DNA of 60,742 nt from contig JACPOB010000035.1 of NCBI GenBank assembly GCA_016185145.1, positions 1 through 60,742 on the forward strand, given 5' to 3'. The notes beneath the pieces are model-generated. The model saw only the letters and a program-made list of their open reading frames with translations. It was not told where the DNA came from and made no database searches. The position numbers and the translations under genes are program-made. Below, one piece after another: positions 49,571 to 59,405 of the stretch (positions within the stretch are counted from its first letter, which is position 1; every line of letters starts with the position of its first letter). The DNA comes from Rhodospirillales bacterium (GTDB lineage Bacteria > Pseudomonadota > Alphaproteobacteria > Reyranellales > Reyranellaceae).

Positions 49571-50748
49571 GGCTGGTCTCCCAACGGGATCAGGCGATAG
49601 CCTTCGTTCTTTGTCAGCCATGACAGGTAGGCGCGCTGCTTGTCGGCGACCAGCAGGGGATGATCGGACGCGTCCGCAGTCTCGGCCACGGTGCGGGCCT
49701 CGCTGAAATGCTTGCCGCTGTCCTGGGAGACCTGCCAGCGCACGACGACCTTGTCGCCGTCGAACTCCTTCCACACCAGGTGCAGCGCCGAGCCGTTGGC
49801 GAGCAGATAGGGGCGTGACGGCTGGCGATCGGGCTTCGACAGCGCCCGCGGCTGCGAAAACGCCGCATCGGCGGAATCGGCGCGTGCGTAGAACAGGCCT
49901 TTTCGCGCCGCGCCGTCGGTGAACCAGGCGACGTGGTAGGAGCCGTCGAGTGCGATGGCGATGGTTGGGCCGTGATGCGGGCAGGCCTCGATCTTCCAGT
50001 TGTCGACGCTGACGCGGCGCACCGGGCCCGGCGTCGTCTCGTTCTGGAAGGTGATCACGCCGTGATCGCGCACCGACCCGGGAAAGATGTTGCGGAACAC
50101 CACGGCCGGACGCCCCGCCCCGGCGAAGGCGAGGCCGAGCCGGCAGCATTCGCAGGTGTTGTCGAGTGCGATCGAGGTCTTGCCGAAGTCGGCGTCGCCG
50201 TCCTCCCAGGCATAGGCGAGCGCGGCGCCGGGATAGGCGCGGCCGGCGGCGCGCGCCTTGGCGACGTTGCGCTTGTCGAGCCAGGCCGCGAAGACGCGGC
50301 CCGCCGGATCGACGCCCGCGACTTCGAAGCGCTGGCTGGTCGTGTCGGATGTGATCGGGCGGGGTCGCGTGAACGTGGCGCCGCCGTCGCTCGACCGCGA
50401 GAAGTAGGCGCGGCCGTTGAAATTCTTGTCCTGGAAGACGCCGAACGTGACGATCAGCCCGCCTTTCAGATCGACCGCGATGCGCGCGCGCGCATCGGGG
50501 CCCCAGTCGAGGTTCATCGGCTCGGGCGTCACCATGACGGGTGGCGCGAAGGTCTTGCCGAGATCGGTCGAGCGCAGCGCGGCGATGCGATCGCCCATGG
50601 GCCGCGCCAGCCACAGCGAGCCGTCCGGACCGAAGGCCGGCGAGGCGGTGAAGGCCTCTGGCGCGCTGCCCGGCTTGCCGTGTTGATGCTGGGCGGCCGC
50701 TGTCGAAGCCAACAGGACGAGCGCGGCGAACGGAATGACGATACGCAT
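49567..50748 (-). CDS. Secreted BNR-repeat (sialidase-like propeller) protein
   Basis: The 393-residue protein has a signal peptide (MRIVIPFAALVLLASTAAAQ) and several Asp-box blades (LRSTDLGKTF, SRSSDGGATFTRP, QVSQDSGKHFSE). It shows a Cys cluster TCECC near residue 200 and CPHHGP near 262, unusual for plain sialidases and suited to metal binding. By position between a TonB receptor and copper-handling proteins it is more probably a copper-linked periplasmic propeller than a glycosidase. ATG shares one base with the TonB receptor stop. Confidence 0.83.
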   Translation of the reverse strand: MRIVIPFAALVLLASTAAAQHQHGKPGSAPEAFTASPAFGPDGSLWLARPMGDRIAALRSTDLGKTFAPPVMVTPEPMNLDWGPDARARIAVDLKGGLIVTFGVFQDKNFNGRAYFSRSSDGGATFTRPRPITSDTTSQRFEVAGVDPAGRVFAAWLDKRNVAKARAAGRAYPGAALAYAWEDGDADFGKTSIALDNTCECCRLGLAFAGAGRPAVVFRNIFPGSVRDHGVITFQNETTPGPVRRVSVDNWKIEACPHHGPTIAIALDGSYHVAWFTDGAARKGLFYARADSADAAFSQPRALSKPDRQPSRPYLLANGSALHLVWKEFDGDKVVVRWQVSQDSGKHFSEARTVAETADASDHPLLVADKQRAYLSWLTKNEGYRLIPLGDQP

Positions 50749-52922
50749 CAGAACCTCACTCTCAAGCCGGCGATTGCGGTCAGCGGCATTCCGAGCTGGG
50801 GAATGGCCGTCGCGTTGACCGTCGACCCCTCGAACGACGTCAGTGTGTAGCCGGATGCCAGGTATTGGACGTTGGTCAGGTTCTGGATACTGCCATAGAT
50901 GTCCACGTCCTTGGCCGGTGACCATCTCACGCCGAGGTCGATCAGGGCCGCTCCGTCGTTCAACTGCGTGTGACCGGTGTCGTTCCAGTAGGGCGGGAAG
51001 GCCTTCATCGACGCGGTCAGGAACAGGTTCTCCAGCGGCCGCCATTCCACGCCGGCCGTGAACATGTAGGTCGGCACCTGGCCGAGCTGCACGCCGGTGC
51101 GTACCAGCGTCGGATTGGTCGAACTGGTGAGATAGGCCACGGTGTTGGTGAAGCTGCCGATCAGCTTGAGCTGCTCGACCGGCTGCCAGGTCGCGATCAG
51201 CTCGATGCCCTGGAAGGTGGCGTTGCCGACGTTCTGATACTGCCGCACCGTCGTGAAGGCGGGGCTGAGACCCGCCGCCGTGACGAACGGCGCCGCGCAG
51301 GCCGGGTTGGCGTTGCACACCGTCACGAAGTCGATGAAGTTGTTGAGGTTGTTGTTGAAGTACGTGCCCGACAGCGTGAAGCCCTTCCATTCGAAGTCGA
51401 AGCCCACCTCCTGACCGAAGTTCGTCATCGGCTGCAGGTTGGGGTTGATCGTCGTGTAGCTCGTGCCGGCGGCGAACACCCGGTACATCTGGTTCATGCC
51501 GGGTGCGGAGAAGTTGCGGTAGATCGCGCCACGCAGCGTCAGCTCGTCGCTGGCATAGAACTTCAGGCCGACGCGCGGATCGAAGCTCGAGGCGCTGGCG
51601 TTGGGCACCACGTTGAGGGTGCTCGAGTTCTGGGTGAGCACGCTGGCGTTCATCGCCTGCCAGAAGTCGCCGCGTACGCCCACGGTGATGTCGACCGGCA
51701 CGCCGGTGAAGCGGTACGTGCCCTGGCCGAACACGCCCTGCAGCCGGTGCTCGCCGTTGACGACGAAGGTCGTGGGCGGCGCCGTCGCGCTGGCATAGAG
51801 GCTGTTGTAGTCGGTGACAAGCGTGCGCCGCGCATCGACGCCGATCTTGACGTCGCGCAGGGGACCGAAGTTCGCCTCGTAGAAGATCGAGCCGCCCTGG
51901 TCGGCGTTGGGCGCGGCCTCGATCTGGCTGACGAACTGGTTGGTCGCGTTGATGTTGTTCAGCGTGTAGCTGCCGCTCGCCACATTGATGGTGCCGAACG
52001 AGCCGCCGCTCACCCAGCCGCTGGCGTTGATCGAGGACTGTTCGTCGAGCTGGTAGCTGCCGCCCAGCAGGAGGCGGTAGGTCGACCAGTTGTTGTGGGC
52101 GAACGTCCAGACCAGCCCGTCCTCGTAGGTCTGGTTGAGATAGGCCTTGGCGAAGAGCTTCAGCTTGTCGCTGGGCGTGAAGAAGGCGTTGACGGCGACG
52201 TTGTCGGCCTTCGACGCGGTCGGCACCAGATTGGCGTTCTGGTACTGCGCCGGCGTGAGATTGTAGCCGGAACTCTGAGCGTGATTGTAGCTCGCCCCGA
52301 GCTTGACCTTGTCGTTGACGACGTAGCTGCCGGCTGCCTCGGCCGTGGCGGTGTTGTAGCTGCCATAGCTGACATCGGCCGACGCCCCCGTCTTGGCGGG
52401 TTCGCGGGTGACGATGTTTATGACGCCGCCCATCGCCATGTTGCCCCACAGGCTGGTGGCGCCGCCGCCGCGGATCACTTCGATGCGCTCGACGGAATTC
52501 TTCGGGATGGCGCTCCAGTTGATGGTGCGGAAATAGGGGTCGTTGATCGGCACGCCGTCGACCATCACCAACGTGTTGATGGTGGTGCTGGTGCCGAAGC
52601 CGCGGATGTTGACCGGCTGCGCCGTCGGATGGAGCTGGCCGGTCGGGATGTTGGGCAGCCAGACGCCCGGGATGCGGTTGACGATCTGGTCGACGCCGGT
52701 CTCGGGCGTCGCCTGGATCTGCTCGCGGGTCATCAGCGTGGTGCTGACGTCGAGCTTGTCGAGCGCCGAGCCGCGGCCGGCGCTGACGGTGATGGGCGGC
52801 AGGTTGACGGGCGCCTGCTGCCCGGGCGGTGCAGGTGGCGGCGTATCCTGCGCTCGGGCCAACGCAGGGATCAGCGCCAGGCCCGCGAATGCGGCGAACG
52901 TCGCCGCGCGAACGGATAACAT
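50748..52922 (-). CDS. TonB-dependent outer-membrane receptor
   Basis: The 724-residue protein has a signal peptide (ending ARAQD), a TonB box-like LPPITVSAG near residue 43, a plug domain (VNIRGFGTSTTINTLVMVDGVPIND, VERIEVIRGGGATSLWGNMAMGGVINIVT) and a 22-strand barrel ending in GLRVRF with the final Phe. ATG 52922 has a GGGGAG site. In this operon with DUF2946, TlpA and PCu(A)C genes it most likely imports copper or a copper complex, like OprC (inference). Confidence 0.92.
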   Translation of the reverse strand: MLSVRAATFAAFAGLALIPALARAQDTPPPAPPGQQAPVNLPPITVSAGRGSALDKLDVSTTLMTREQIQATPETGVDQIVNRIPGVWLPNIPTGQLHPTAQPVNIRGFGTSTTINTLVMVDGVPINDPYFRTINWSAIPKNSVERIEVIRGGGATSLWGNMAMGGVINIVTREPAKTGASADVSYGSYNTATAEAAGSYVVNDKVKLGASYNHAQSSGYNLTPAQYQNANLVPTASKADNVAVNAFFTPSDKLKLFAKAYLNQTYEDGLVWTFAHNNWSTYRLLLGGSYQLDEQSSINASGWVSGGSFGTINVASGSYTLNNINATNQFVSQIEAAPNADQGGSIFYEANFGPLRDVKIGVDARRTLVTDYNSLYASATAPPTTFVVNGEHRLQGVFGQGTYRFTGVPVDITVGVRGDFWQAMNASVLTQNSSTLNVVPNASASSFDPRVGLKFYASDELTLRGAIYRNFSAPGMNQMYRVFAAGTSYTTINPNLQPMTNFGQEVGFDFEWKGFTLSGTYFNNNLNNFIDFVTVCNANPACAAPFVTAAGLSPAFTTVRQYQNVGNATFQGIELIATWQPVEQLKLIGSFTNTVAYLTSSTNPTLVRTGVQLGQVPTYMFTAGVEWRPLENLFLTASMKAFPPYWNDTGHTQLNDGAALIDLGVRWSPAKDVDIYGSIQNLTNVQYLASGYTLTSFEGSTVNATAIPQLGMPLTAIAGLRVRF

Positions 52923-52986
52923 GAACAAAACTCCCCAAAAGACGAACGAACGCGACGCACGGCAAAGCGCGTCGCGGTTTCAGGCG

Positions 52987-53358
52987 TCAGACGGGGAGGG
53001 GTGGCGCTCGCGGCTGGCTGGGGCCGTCGCGGATGCCGACGGAGACCAGCACCTCAGCCGTTTCGAGGGGACGGACCGTCGTCGCCGGGCGGTCGACGGC
53101 AACGAAGGATGTCGACGGCTCGCCGAGCACCGGCGCATGGGCGAGGCCCAGGCAGCACTCGTGCAGCGTCCCGGCGGTTGGATGCTGGTCGTCGCCTTGC
53201 TCGCTGCTGGGCAAGCACATCGCCGCCCAGTTGGCCGGCGCACCGTCGCGCATCAGGGCGGCATGGGCCAGCGGCTGCAGGAAATTGAGGGTGATCGCAA
53301 ACAACGCCGCGGCCAATGCCGCCGCGCGCCAGCCCTGGTCGGAGCGTCTGCGATCCAT
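52987..53358 (-). CDS. DUF2946 family protein
   Basis: The 123-residue protein has an N-terminal hydrophobic helix (AALAAALFAITLNFLQPLAHAAL), an AMCLPSS segment, and HECCLGLAHAP with paired Cys and His. This matches DUF2946, small proteins found beside copper TonB receptors. It heads the minus-strand copper operon and may bind the metal or sense it. Promoter not identified. Confidence 0.8.
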   Translation of the reverse strand: MDRRRSDQGWRAAALAAALFAITLNFLQPLAHAALMRDGAPANWAAMCLPSSEQGDDQHPTAGTLHECCLGLAHAPVLGEPSTSFVAVDRPATTVRPLETAEVLVSVGIRDGPSQPRAPPLPV

Positions 53359-53406
53359 GGCCGTAACTAGGCACGAACGCGCGTCCGGCGAAAGGGGCGT
53401 GTTGTC

Positions 53407-53964
53407 CTAGGAGGCTTCCTTGCCGAACGTCTCCCTTGCCGCGGCAAGGATTTCCCGCGCCAGCGCCGGATCGTCGACGGCGCGCGCCAGCGTGAGCGCC
53501 CCCACCATGCCGGCATAGGTCGCGATGGCGCGGCGTCGGCGGGCGGCCGGCGTGCCGTGCTTCAGCAGGGTCACGATGCGGTCGACCTGCCGGCGTATCC
53601 CCGTGGCCACCGTCCTGCGGAGCGCCGGAGCCTGCCGGGCGACGTCGGCGCCGAGCGCCGCCACGACGCAGCCGTTGGCGCGGTCGGCGCGGTGCCGGTC
53701 GGACAGGTAGCCGGTGACGAGCTCGGAAAGGCTATCGAGCCGCTCCTGCCACGCCGTGCTGCGCTCGACGGCATGCGCCATCGCCTCGGCCATCAGCGCG
53801 TCCTTGGAGGCGAAGTGGCCGTAGAAGCCGCCGTGGGTGAGCTCGGCCTCCTTCATGATGGCGTCGACGCCGACGCCGTCGAAACCCTCGCCGCGGAACA
53901 GGCGCGCCGCCGCGTCGACGATGCGCCGGCGATTCTCCATCGCCTTCTGCCGGCTGACCCGCAT
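53407..53964 (-). CDS. TetR family transcriptional regulator
   Basis: The 185-residue protein has the TetR helix-turn-helix (RRIVDAAARLFRGEGFDGVGVDAIMKEAELTHGGFYGHFASKDAL) and a C-terminal ligand domain with GCVVAALGADVARQ. It belongs to the AcrR/NemR-like group. It is divergent from an SDR gene with two tandem operator-like repeats between them. Confidence 0.93.
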   Translation of the reverse strand: MRVSRQKAMENRRRIVDAAARLFRGEGFDGVGVDAIMKEAELTHGGFYGHFASKDALMAEAMAHAVERSTAWQERLDSLSELVTGYLSDRHRADRANGCVVAALGADVARQAPALRRTVATGIRRQVDRIVTLLKHGTPAARRRRAIATYAGMVGALTLARAVDDPALAREILAAARETFGKEAS

Positions 53965-53994
53965 GAAATTACCTCACCGATGCCTGTCGAAATT

Positions 53995-54042
53995 ATATAT
54001 GACGACCATCATCAAAGACAATATATGACGATCGTCATCAAA
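53995..54042. promoter_or_regulatory. Tandem TetR operators
   Basis: Two 22-bp units begin 26 bp apart, at 53995 and 54021: each is ATATATGACGA, two bases, then ATCATCAAA or GTCATCAAA. The second contains a perfect 14-bp palindrome, ATGACGATCGTCAT, at 54025-54038; the first has a weaker form at 53999-54012. The place between tetR and the SDR gene and the cooperative spacing suit a TetR repressor. Confidence 0.72.
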
Positions 54043-54055
54043 CACGGAGTTCGCA

Positions 54056-54835
<780 letters not shown>

Positions 54836-54839
54836 TCTC

Positions 54840-54977
54840 GCCGGACCGCGGGCCTCCAGGCCCGCTCATAATCTTCCGGACCGCGAGCTTCCAGCTCGCT
54901 CATGATCATGAGCGCGCAGGATGCGCGCGGTCCGGAAGACGAAGATCATGAGCGGGCCTGGAGGCCCGCGGTCCGGC
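54840..54977. repeat. Palindromic repeat family B, full copy
   Basis: A perfect 30-bp inverted repeat frames the block: 54840-54869 is the exact reverse complement of 54948-54977, with GGGCCTCCAGGCCCG as core. Inside lies a second inverted pair built on TCTTCCGGACCGCG and CGCGCGGTCCGGAAGA. It fills the gap between the convergent SDR and Nudix genes and could act as a two-way terminator. Confidence 0.85.
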
Positions 54978-54984
54978 AAGATGA

Positions 54985-55593
54985 CTAGAGACCCAGAGCC
55001 AGCAGCCGCGGATCGCGGGTCTGGCGGGCGAACACCCGAAGCTGCCACAGCGCGGCGAGGTGCAGGCCCGGGATCTCCAGCCGGCCGTCGGCGAGGTCGG
55101 CCAGGAAGCGTTCCCACGGCACGAGGTGGGTGCTGATGACCTCGCCGGCATCGAGTTCCGGCTCGGCGACCTTGCGGGCGTCGAGTGCCAGGAAGGCATG
55201 CACCCGGTTGTTCTGTCGCGCGGTGTTGGCCGTCGACGAGCCCAGCGCATGCCACTCCTCGGAAGCGTAGCCCGTCTCCTCGCGCAGCTCTCGCCTGGTC
55301 GCCTCCAGCACGCTTTCGCCGTCGTGGTCGGGCGTGCCGCAGGGCAGCTCGAAGGAGTTGCGCTCGATGCCGTGGCGGTATTCCTCGATCAGCACGATCT
55401 CGCGCTCGGGCGTGAGCGCGATGGCGCAGATCCACTCGGGGAATTCGATCGTGTGGTAGGGCGACAGGATGGTGCCGTTGGGCACACGCACGGTGTCGCT
55501 GCGCACCGCCAGCCAACGGTCGCGATAGGAGTACTTCGAGTCCAGTACCTGCCACGGTGAGATAGTCGCGGCCAGCTTCTTCGGATCAGCCAT
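54985..55593 (-). CDS. Nudix hydrolase
   Basis: The 202-residue protein has a complete Nudix box GESVLEATRRELREETGY (G-x5-E-x7-REL-x-EE-x-G) at about residues 99-116, preceded by ELPCGTPDHD. It resembles ADP-ribose/NDP-sugar pyrophosphatases. ATG 55593 (MADPKK) is chosen; the open frame upstream is the SDR gene's shadow. It follows the SDR by 13 nt in the same transcript. Confidence 0.92.
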   Translation of the reverse strand: MADPKKLAATISPWQVLDSKYSYRDRWLAVRSDTVRVPNGTILSPYHTIEFPEWICAIALTPEREIVLIEEYRHGIERNSFELPCGTPDHDGESVLEATRRELREETGYASEEWHALGSSTANTARQNNRVHAFLALDARKVAEPELDAGEVISTHLVPWERFLADLADGRLEIPGLHLAALWQLRVFARQTRDPRLLALGL

Positions 55594-55606
55594 CAGACGC
55601 CTATCA

Positions 55607-56365
55607 TCAGACGGCGGTCCAGCCGCCGTCGACCACGATCTCCGCACCCGTGACGTAGGACGATTCGTCCGACGCCAGGAACAGGATGGCGTAGGCCACC
55701 TCGTCGACCTCGCCGGCGCGACCCATCGGCACACCCTTCAGCGTCTTGGCGCGCGTTTCGGGGTCGGCGGTGCGGCCCGAGGTGCGCATGGGCGGCATCA
55801 GGCCGGGATGCACGGAATTCACCCGGATGCGATCGCGGCCGTGCTGCGCCGCTGCCGCCTTGGTGATCAGCCGCACGGCGCCCTTGGAGGCATTGTAGCC
55901 GACATGGATATAACCCTGGCCGACGATGCCGGAGATCGACGACAGGTTGATCACCGACCCGCCGGTGCCCGTCTTCTTGATGGCGGCGATGCCGTACTTC
56001 ATGCCCAGGAACACGCCGGTGGCGTTGATGCCCATCAATCGGTTCCAGGCCGCGGTGTCGTAGAGGTCCTGCTCGGCCGAGCCCGAGATGCCGGCATTGT
56101 TCACGAGCACGCTGAGGCCGCCATGCTGGGCCACCGTCTCGTCGACCACCGACTTCCACTGCCCTTCGTCGGTGACGTCGAGATGCATGTAGGTGGCGGT
56201 CCCGCCGGCCTTCTTGATATCGGCGACGACCGCTTCGCCCTCCTTGTCCAGCAGGTCGGCCACCACCACGGCCTTGGCGCCTTCGCGGGCGAACAGCCGG
56301 GCGGTCGCCGCACCCATGCCGCCGGCTGCGCCGGTCACCAGGGCCACCTTGTCCTTCATACGCAT
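55607..56365 (-). CDS. Short-chain dehydrogenase/reductase
   Basis: The 252-residue enzyme has TGAAGGMG at residues 11-18, an Asp after strand 2 (VVADLLD), which favours NAD, the NNAGIS motif, and the catalytic SSISG...VGYNASKGAV set. The C-terminal GAEIVVDGGWT is typical of 3-oxoacyl- and hydroxysteroid-type SDRs. ATG 56365 has AAGGAGC in front. The substrate is not evident. Confidence 0.93.
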   Translation of the reverse strand: MRMKDKVALVTGAAGGMGAATARLFAREGAKAVVVADLLDKEGEAVVADIKKAGGTATYMHLDVTDEGQWKSVVDETVAQHGGLSVLVNNAGISGSAEQDLYDTAAWNRLMGINATGVFLGMKYGIAAIKKTGTGGSVINLSSISGIVGQGYIHVGYNASKGAVRLITKAAAAQHGRDRIRVNSVHPGLMPPMRTSGRTADPETRAKTLKGVPMGRAGEVDEVAYAILFLASDESSYVTGAEIVVDGGWTAV

Positions 56366-56587
56366 GATTTGTGCTCCTTCTTCACGCAAGCCCGAGGCCG
56401 AGATGCCGACGCCGGTCCAGCCGGTCGCCGCCAAAATAAAGACAGACCCACGCCATCTGTCCTCCTCAGCGACAACGGCCGTCATTGACGGGAACGTTGC
56501 GGCCTGTTCTGATCGAGACTTGCACGCATCTTGCAGGATAGCGAGAGCGACTCAGGGAACGACTAGAGGGGTTCAAGGGAGTTAGTC

Positions 56588-58378
56588 ATGAATGAACGTG
56601 AAATGCGCCGCCTGATCGGCGCCGTGAAGCATGGAAAACTGTCACGGCGAGGTTTTGCGCAACGGATGCTGGCGGTCGGCCTGACCGCACCGATGGCGAC
56701 GCAGCTGCTGGCGATCGCCGGCGTGGCCCATGCCCAGCCGAAGTCCCAGTACAAGCCGACCAAGCGCGGCGGCGGCGGTCTGTTGAAGGTTCTGTGGTGG
56801 CAGGGGCCGACCCTGCTGAACCCGCATTTCGCCGTCGGCACCAAGGACCAGGACGGCAGCCGCATCTTCTACGAGCCGCTGGCCGCGTGGGACGGCGACG
56901 GCAACCTCAAGCCCAAGCTCGCCGCCTCGATCCCGGGCCGCGAGGACGGGACGCTCGCCGCCGACGGCAAGTCGGTGGTGTGGAAGCTGAAGCAGGGCGT
57001 CACCTGGCACGACGGCAAGCCGTTCACCGCCGACGACGTCGTCTTCAATTGGGAATACGCCAAGGATCCGGCGACCGCGGCGACCACCGCGGGCTCCTAC
57101 AACGAGGTCATGGTCGAGAAGGTCGATCAGTATTCGGTGATGGTGAAGTTCGCCAAGCCGACGCCGTTCTGGGCCGACGCCTTCGTCGGTACGCGCGGCA
57201 TGCTGATCCCCAAGCATCTCTTCGCCGAGTTCACGGGAGCCAAGTCGCGCGAGGCGCCGACCAACCTCAAGCCGGTCGGCACCGGCCCCTACCTGTTCAA
57301 GGACTTCAAGCCGGGCGACCTGGTCGCCGGCGTGATCAACCCGAAGTATCACCAGGACAACAAGCCCTACTTCGACGCCATCGAGATGAAGGGCGGCGGC
57401 GATGCCGTCTCGGCGGCGCGGGCGGTGCTGCAGTCGGGCGAGTTCGACTTCGCCTGGAACCTGCAGGTCGAGGACGAGATCCTGTCGCGCCTGGAGAAGG
57501 GCGGCAAGGGCAGGGTCGTGGTCTCGCCGGGCGGCAATATCGAGCACATCCAGCTCAACTTCACCGACCCGTGGACCGAGGTCGACGGTGAGCGTGCGAG
57601 CCTCAAGACCAAGCACCCGACGCTCAGCGATCCTGCCGTGCGGCAGGCGATCTCGCTGCTGGTCGACAAGGATTCGGTCGAGAAGCATATCTATGGCCGA
57701 ACCGGCCCGGCCACGGCGAACTTCGTCAACAACCCGCAGCGCTTCGTGTCCAAGACGACCAAGTACGAATTCAGCGTCGACAAGGCCAACGAGGTGCTGG
57801 AGAAGGCCGGCTGGAAGAAGGGTGCCGACGGCATCCGCGAGAAGGACGGCAAGAAGCTGAAGTTCGTCTACCAGACCTCGATCAATCAGCCGCGCCAGAA
57901 GACCCAGGCGATCGTCAAGCAGGCCGCCCAGAAGGCCGGCATCGACATCGAGCTGAAGTCGGTGACCGCGTCGGTCTTCTTCTCGTCCGACGTCGCCAAC
58001 CCGGACACCTACACCAAGTTCTACTGTGACATTCAGATGTACACGACGACCATGTCGCAGCCGGACCCCGAGGTGTTCATGTTCCAGTTCTGCTCCTGGG
58101 AAGCCTCCACCAAGGAGAACAAGTGGCAGGGCCGCAACATCACCCGCTGGCAGAGCAAGGCGTACGACGACAACTTCAAGGCCGCCCAGGTCGAGGTCGA
58201 CCCGGTCAAGCGCGCCGCCATGTTCGTCGAAGCCAACAACATGGCGATCAACAACTACGTGGTCATCCCCGTGGTGATGCGCCCCGGTGTGGCCGCCACC
58301 GGCATCAAGCTGAACGCTTCGATCAGCGGCTGGGACAACAATACATGGGACCTGTCCGACTGGTATAAAGACGCTTGA
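56588..58378 (+). CDS. ABC transporter substrate-binding protein, dipeptide family 5
   Basis: The 596-residue protein has a Tat-type signal (KLSRRGFAQRMLAVGL then AVAHAQ-like end) and a DppA/OppA-like body: KLAASIPGREDGTLAADGKSVVWKLKQGVTWHDGKPFTADDVVFNWEYA is the family signature. Tat export implies a folded or tightly binding receptor. It is first in the operon with two permeases and an ATPase. The ligand is a peptide or similar oligomer; unknown. Confidence 0.94.
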   Translation: MNEREMRRLIGAVKHGKLSRRGFAQRMLAVGLTAPMATQLLAIAGVAHAQPKSQYKPTKRGGGGLLKVLWWQGPTLLNPHFAVGTKDQDGSRIFYEPLAAWDGDGNLKPKLAASIPGREDGTLAADGKSVVWKLKQGVTWHDGKPFTADDVVFNWEYAKDPATAATTAGSYNEVMVEKVDQYSVMVKFAKPTPFWADAFVGTRGMLIPKHLFAEFTGAKSREAPTNLKPVGTGPYLFKDFKPGDLVAGVINPKYHQDNKPYFDAIEMKGGGDAVSAARAVLQSGEFDFAWNLQVEDEILSRLEKGGKGRVVVSPGGNIEHIQLNFTDPWTEVDGERASLKTKHPTLSDPAVRQAISLLVDKDSVEKHIYGRTGPATANFVNNPQRFVSKTTKYEFSVDKANEVLEKAGWKKGADGIREKDGKKLKFVYQTSINQPRQKTQAIVKQAAQKAGIDIELKSVTASVFFSSDVANPDTYTKFYCDIQMYTTTMSQPDPEVFMFQFCSWEASTKENKWQGRNITRWQSKAYDDNFKAAQVEVDPVKRAAMFVEANNMAINNYVVIPVVMRPGVAATGIKLNASISGWDNNTWDLSDWYKDA

Positions 58379-58442
58379 TCGCTGAACGTTGCGGTTCCGG
58401 GGCGTCGGCCCCGGAATTGCATACTGTTTCGAGAGACTTCTC

Positions 58443-59405
58443 GTGAACCGTCAGTACATCATCCGCCGACTCCTGATCGCCATCCCGAGCCTGCTCGGGA
58501 TCAGCATCATCCTGTTCACCGTGCTCGCCATGGCGCCGGGCGATCCCTTCGAGGAACTGGCGACCAATCCCGCCATCCCGCCCGAGGTCCGCATGGCGCT
58601 GCGCGCCAAGTTCGGGCTCGACGATCCGGTGTGGCAGCGCTACCTGCACTGGCTCGCCGCCATGATGCAGGGCGACTGGGGTTTCTCCTTCCAGAGCCGC
58701 ATGGATGTCGACAAGCTGATCCTGCAACGCCTGCCGGTGACGCTGATCGTGATCGGCGCCTCGCAACTCCTCGCCATTTCGGTCGCAATTCCGGTCGGCG
58801 TGCTGGCGGCGGTCCGCCCGTATTCGATCTTCGACCAGATCGCCAGCACCTTCGCCATGATCGGCTTCTCATTGCCGACCTTCTTCACCGGCCTGGTGCT
58901 GATCCTGATCTTCTCCATCCAGCTCGACTGGCTACCCTTCGTCTACCGGGCCGACATCGACGCCAAGGGCCTAGCCTTCTACTGGGAGCACATAAAACAG
59001 TCGATCATGCCCGTCATCGTCCTGGGCCTGGCCCAGGCCGGAACGCTGGTGCGCTTCATGCGCTCGTCCGTGCTCGACGTGATTCGGCTCGACTACGTCA
59101 CGACCGCGCGCTCCAAGGGCATCGGCGAGCGCAAGGTCCTGGTCCGCCACGTGGTGCGCAACGCCATGATCCCGGTGGTCACCCTGATCGCCTTGCAGCT
59201 CCCGGCAGTGTTCGGCGGCGCCATCGTCACCGAGCAGATTTTCCGCGTACCCGGCATCGGCTCGCTGCTGATCGCGGCGATCCTCGCCAACGACACTCCC
59301 GTCGTGATGGGCGTCACCTTCGTGTTCGCCTGTCTCGTCGTGCTCTTCAACCTCATCGCAGACATCCTCTATGGCTGGCTCGACCCCCGCATCTCTTTCC
59401 GCTGA
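58443..59405 (+). CDS. ABC transporter permease, DppB type
   Basis: The 320-residue protein has six hydrophobic helices and the EAA-like loop DYVTTARSKGIGERKVLVRHVVRNAMIPVV that contacts the ATPase. The N-terminal NRQYIIRRLLIAIPSLLGISIILF is the family start; GTG 58443 is chosen. It overlaps the second permease by 35 nt. Confidence 0.94.
   Translation: MNRQYIIRRLLIAIPSLLGISIILFTVLAMAPGDPFEELATNPAIPPEVRMALRAKFGLDDPVWQRYLHWLAAMMQGDWGFSFQSRMDVDKLILQRLPVTLIVIGASQLLAISVAIPVGVLAAVRPYSIFDQIASTFAMIGFSLPTFFTGLVLILIFSIQLDWLPFVYRADIDAKGLAFYWEHIKQSIMPVIVLGLAQAGTLVRFMRSSVLDVIRLDYVTTARSKGIGERKVLVRHVVRNAMIPVVTLIALQLPAVFGGAIVTEQIFRVPGIGSLLIAAILANDTPVVMGVTFVFACLVVLFNLIADILYGWLDPRISFR

Noticed and set aside
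50749..52965. Possible fusion of the BNR protein with a long upstream reading frame (1132 codons).
   Set aside because: The upstream part is an alternative frame of the TonB receptor gene; the BNR gene has its own signal peptide and start at 50748.
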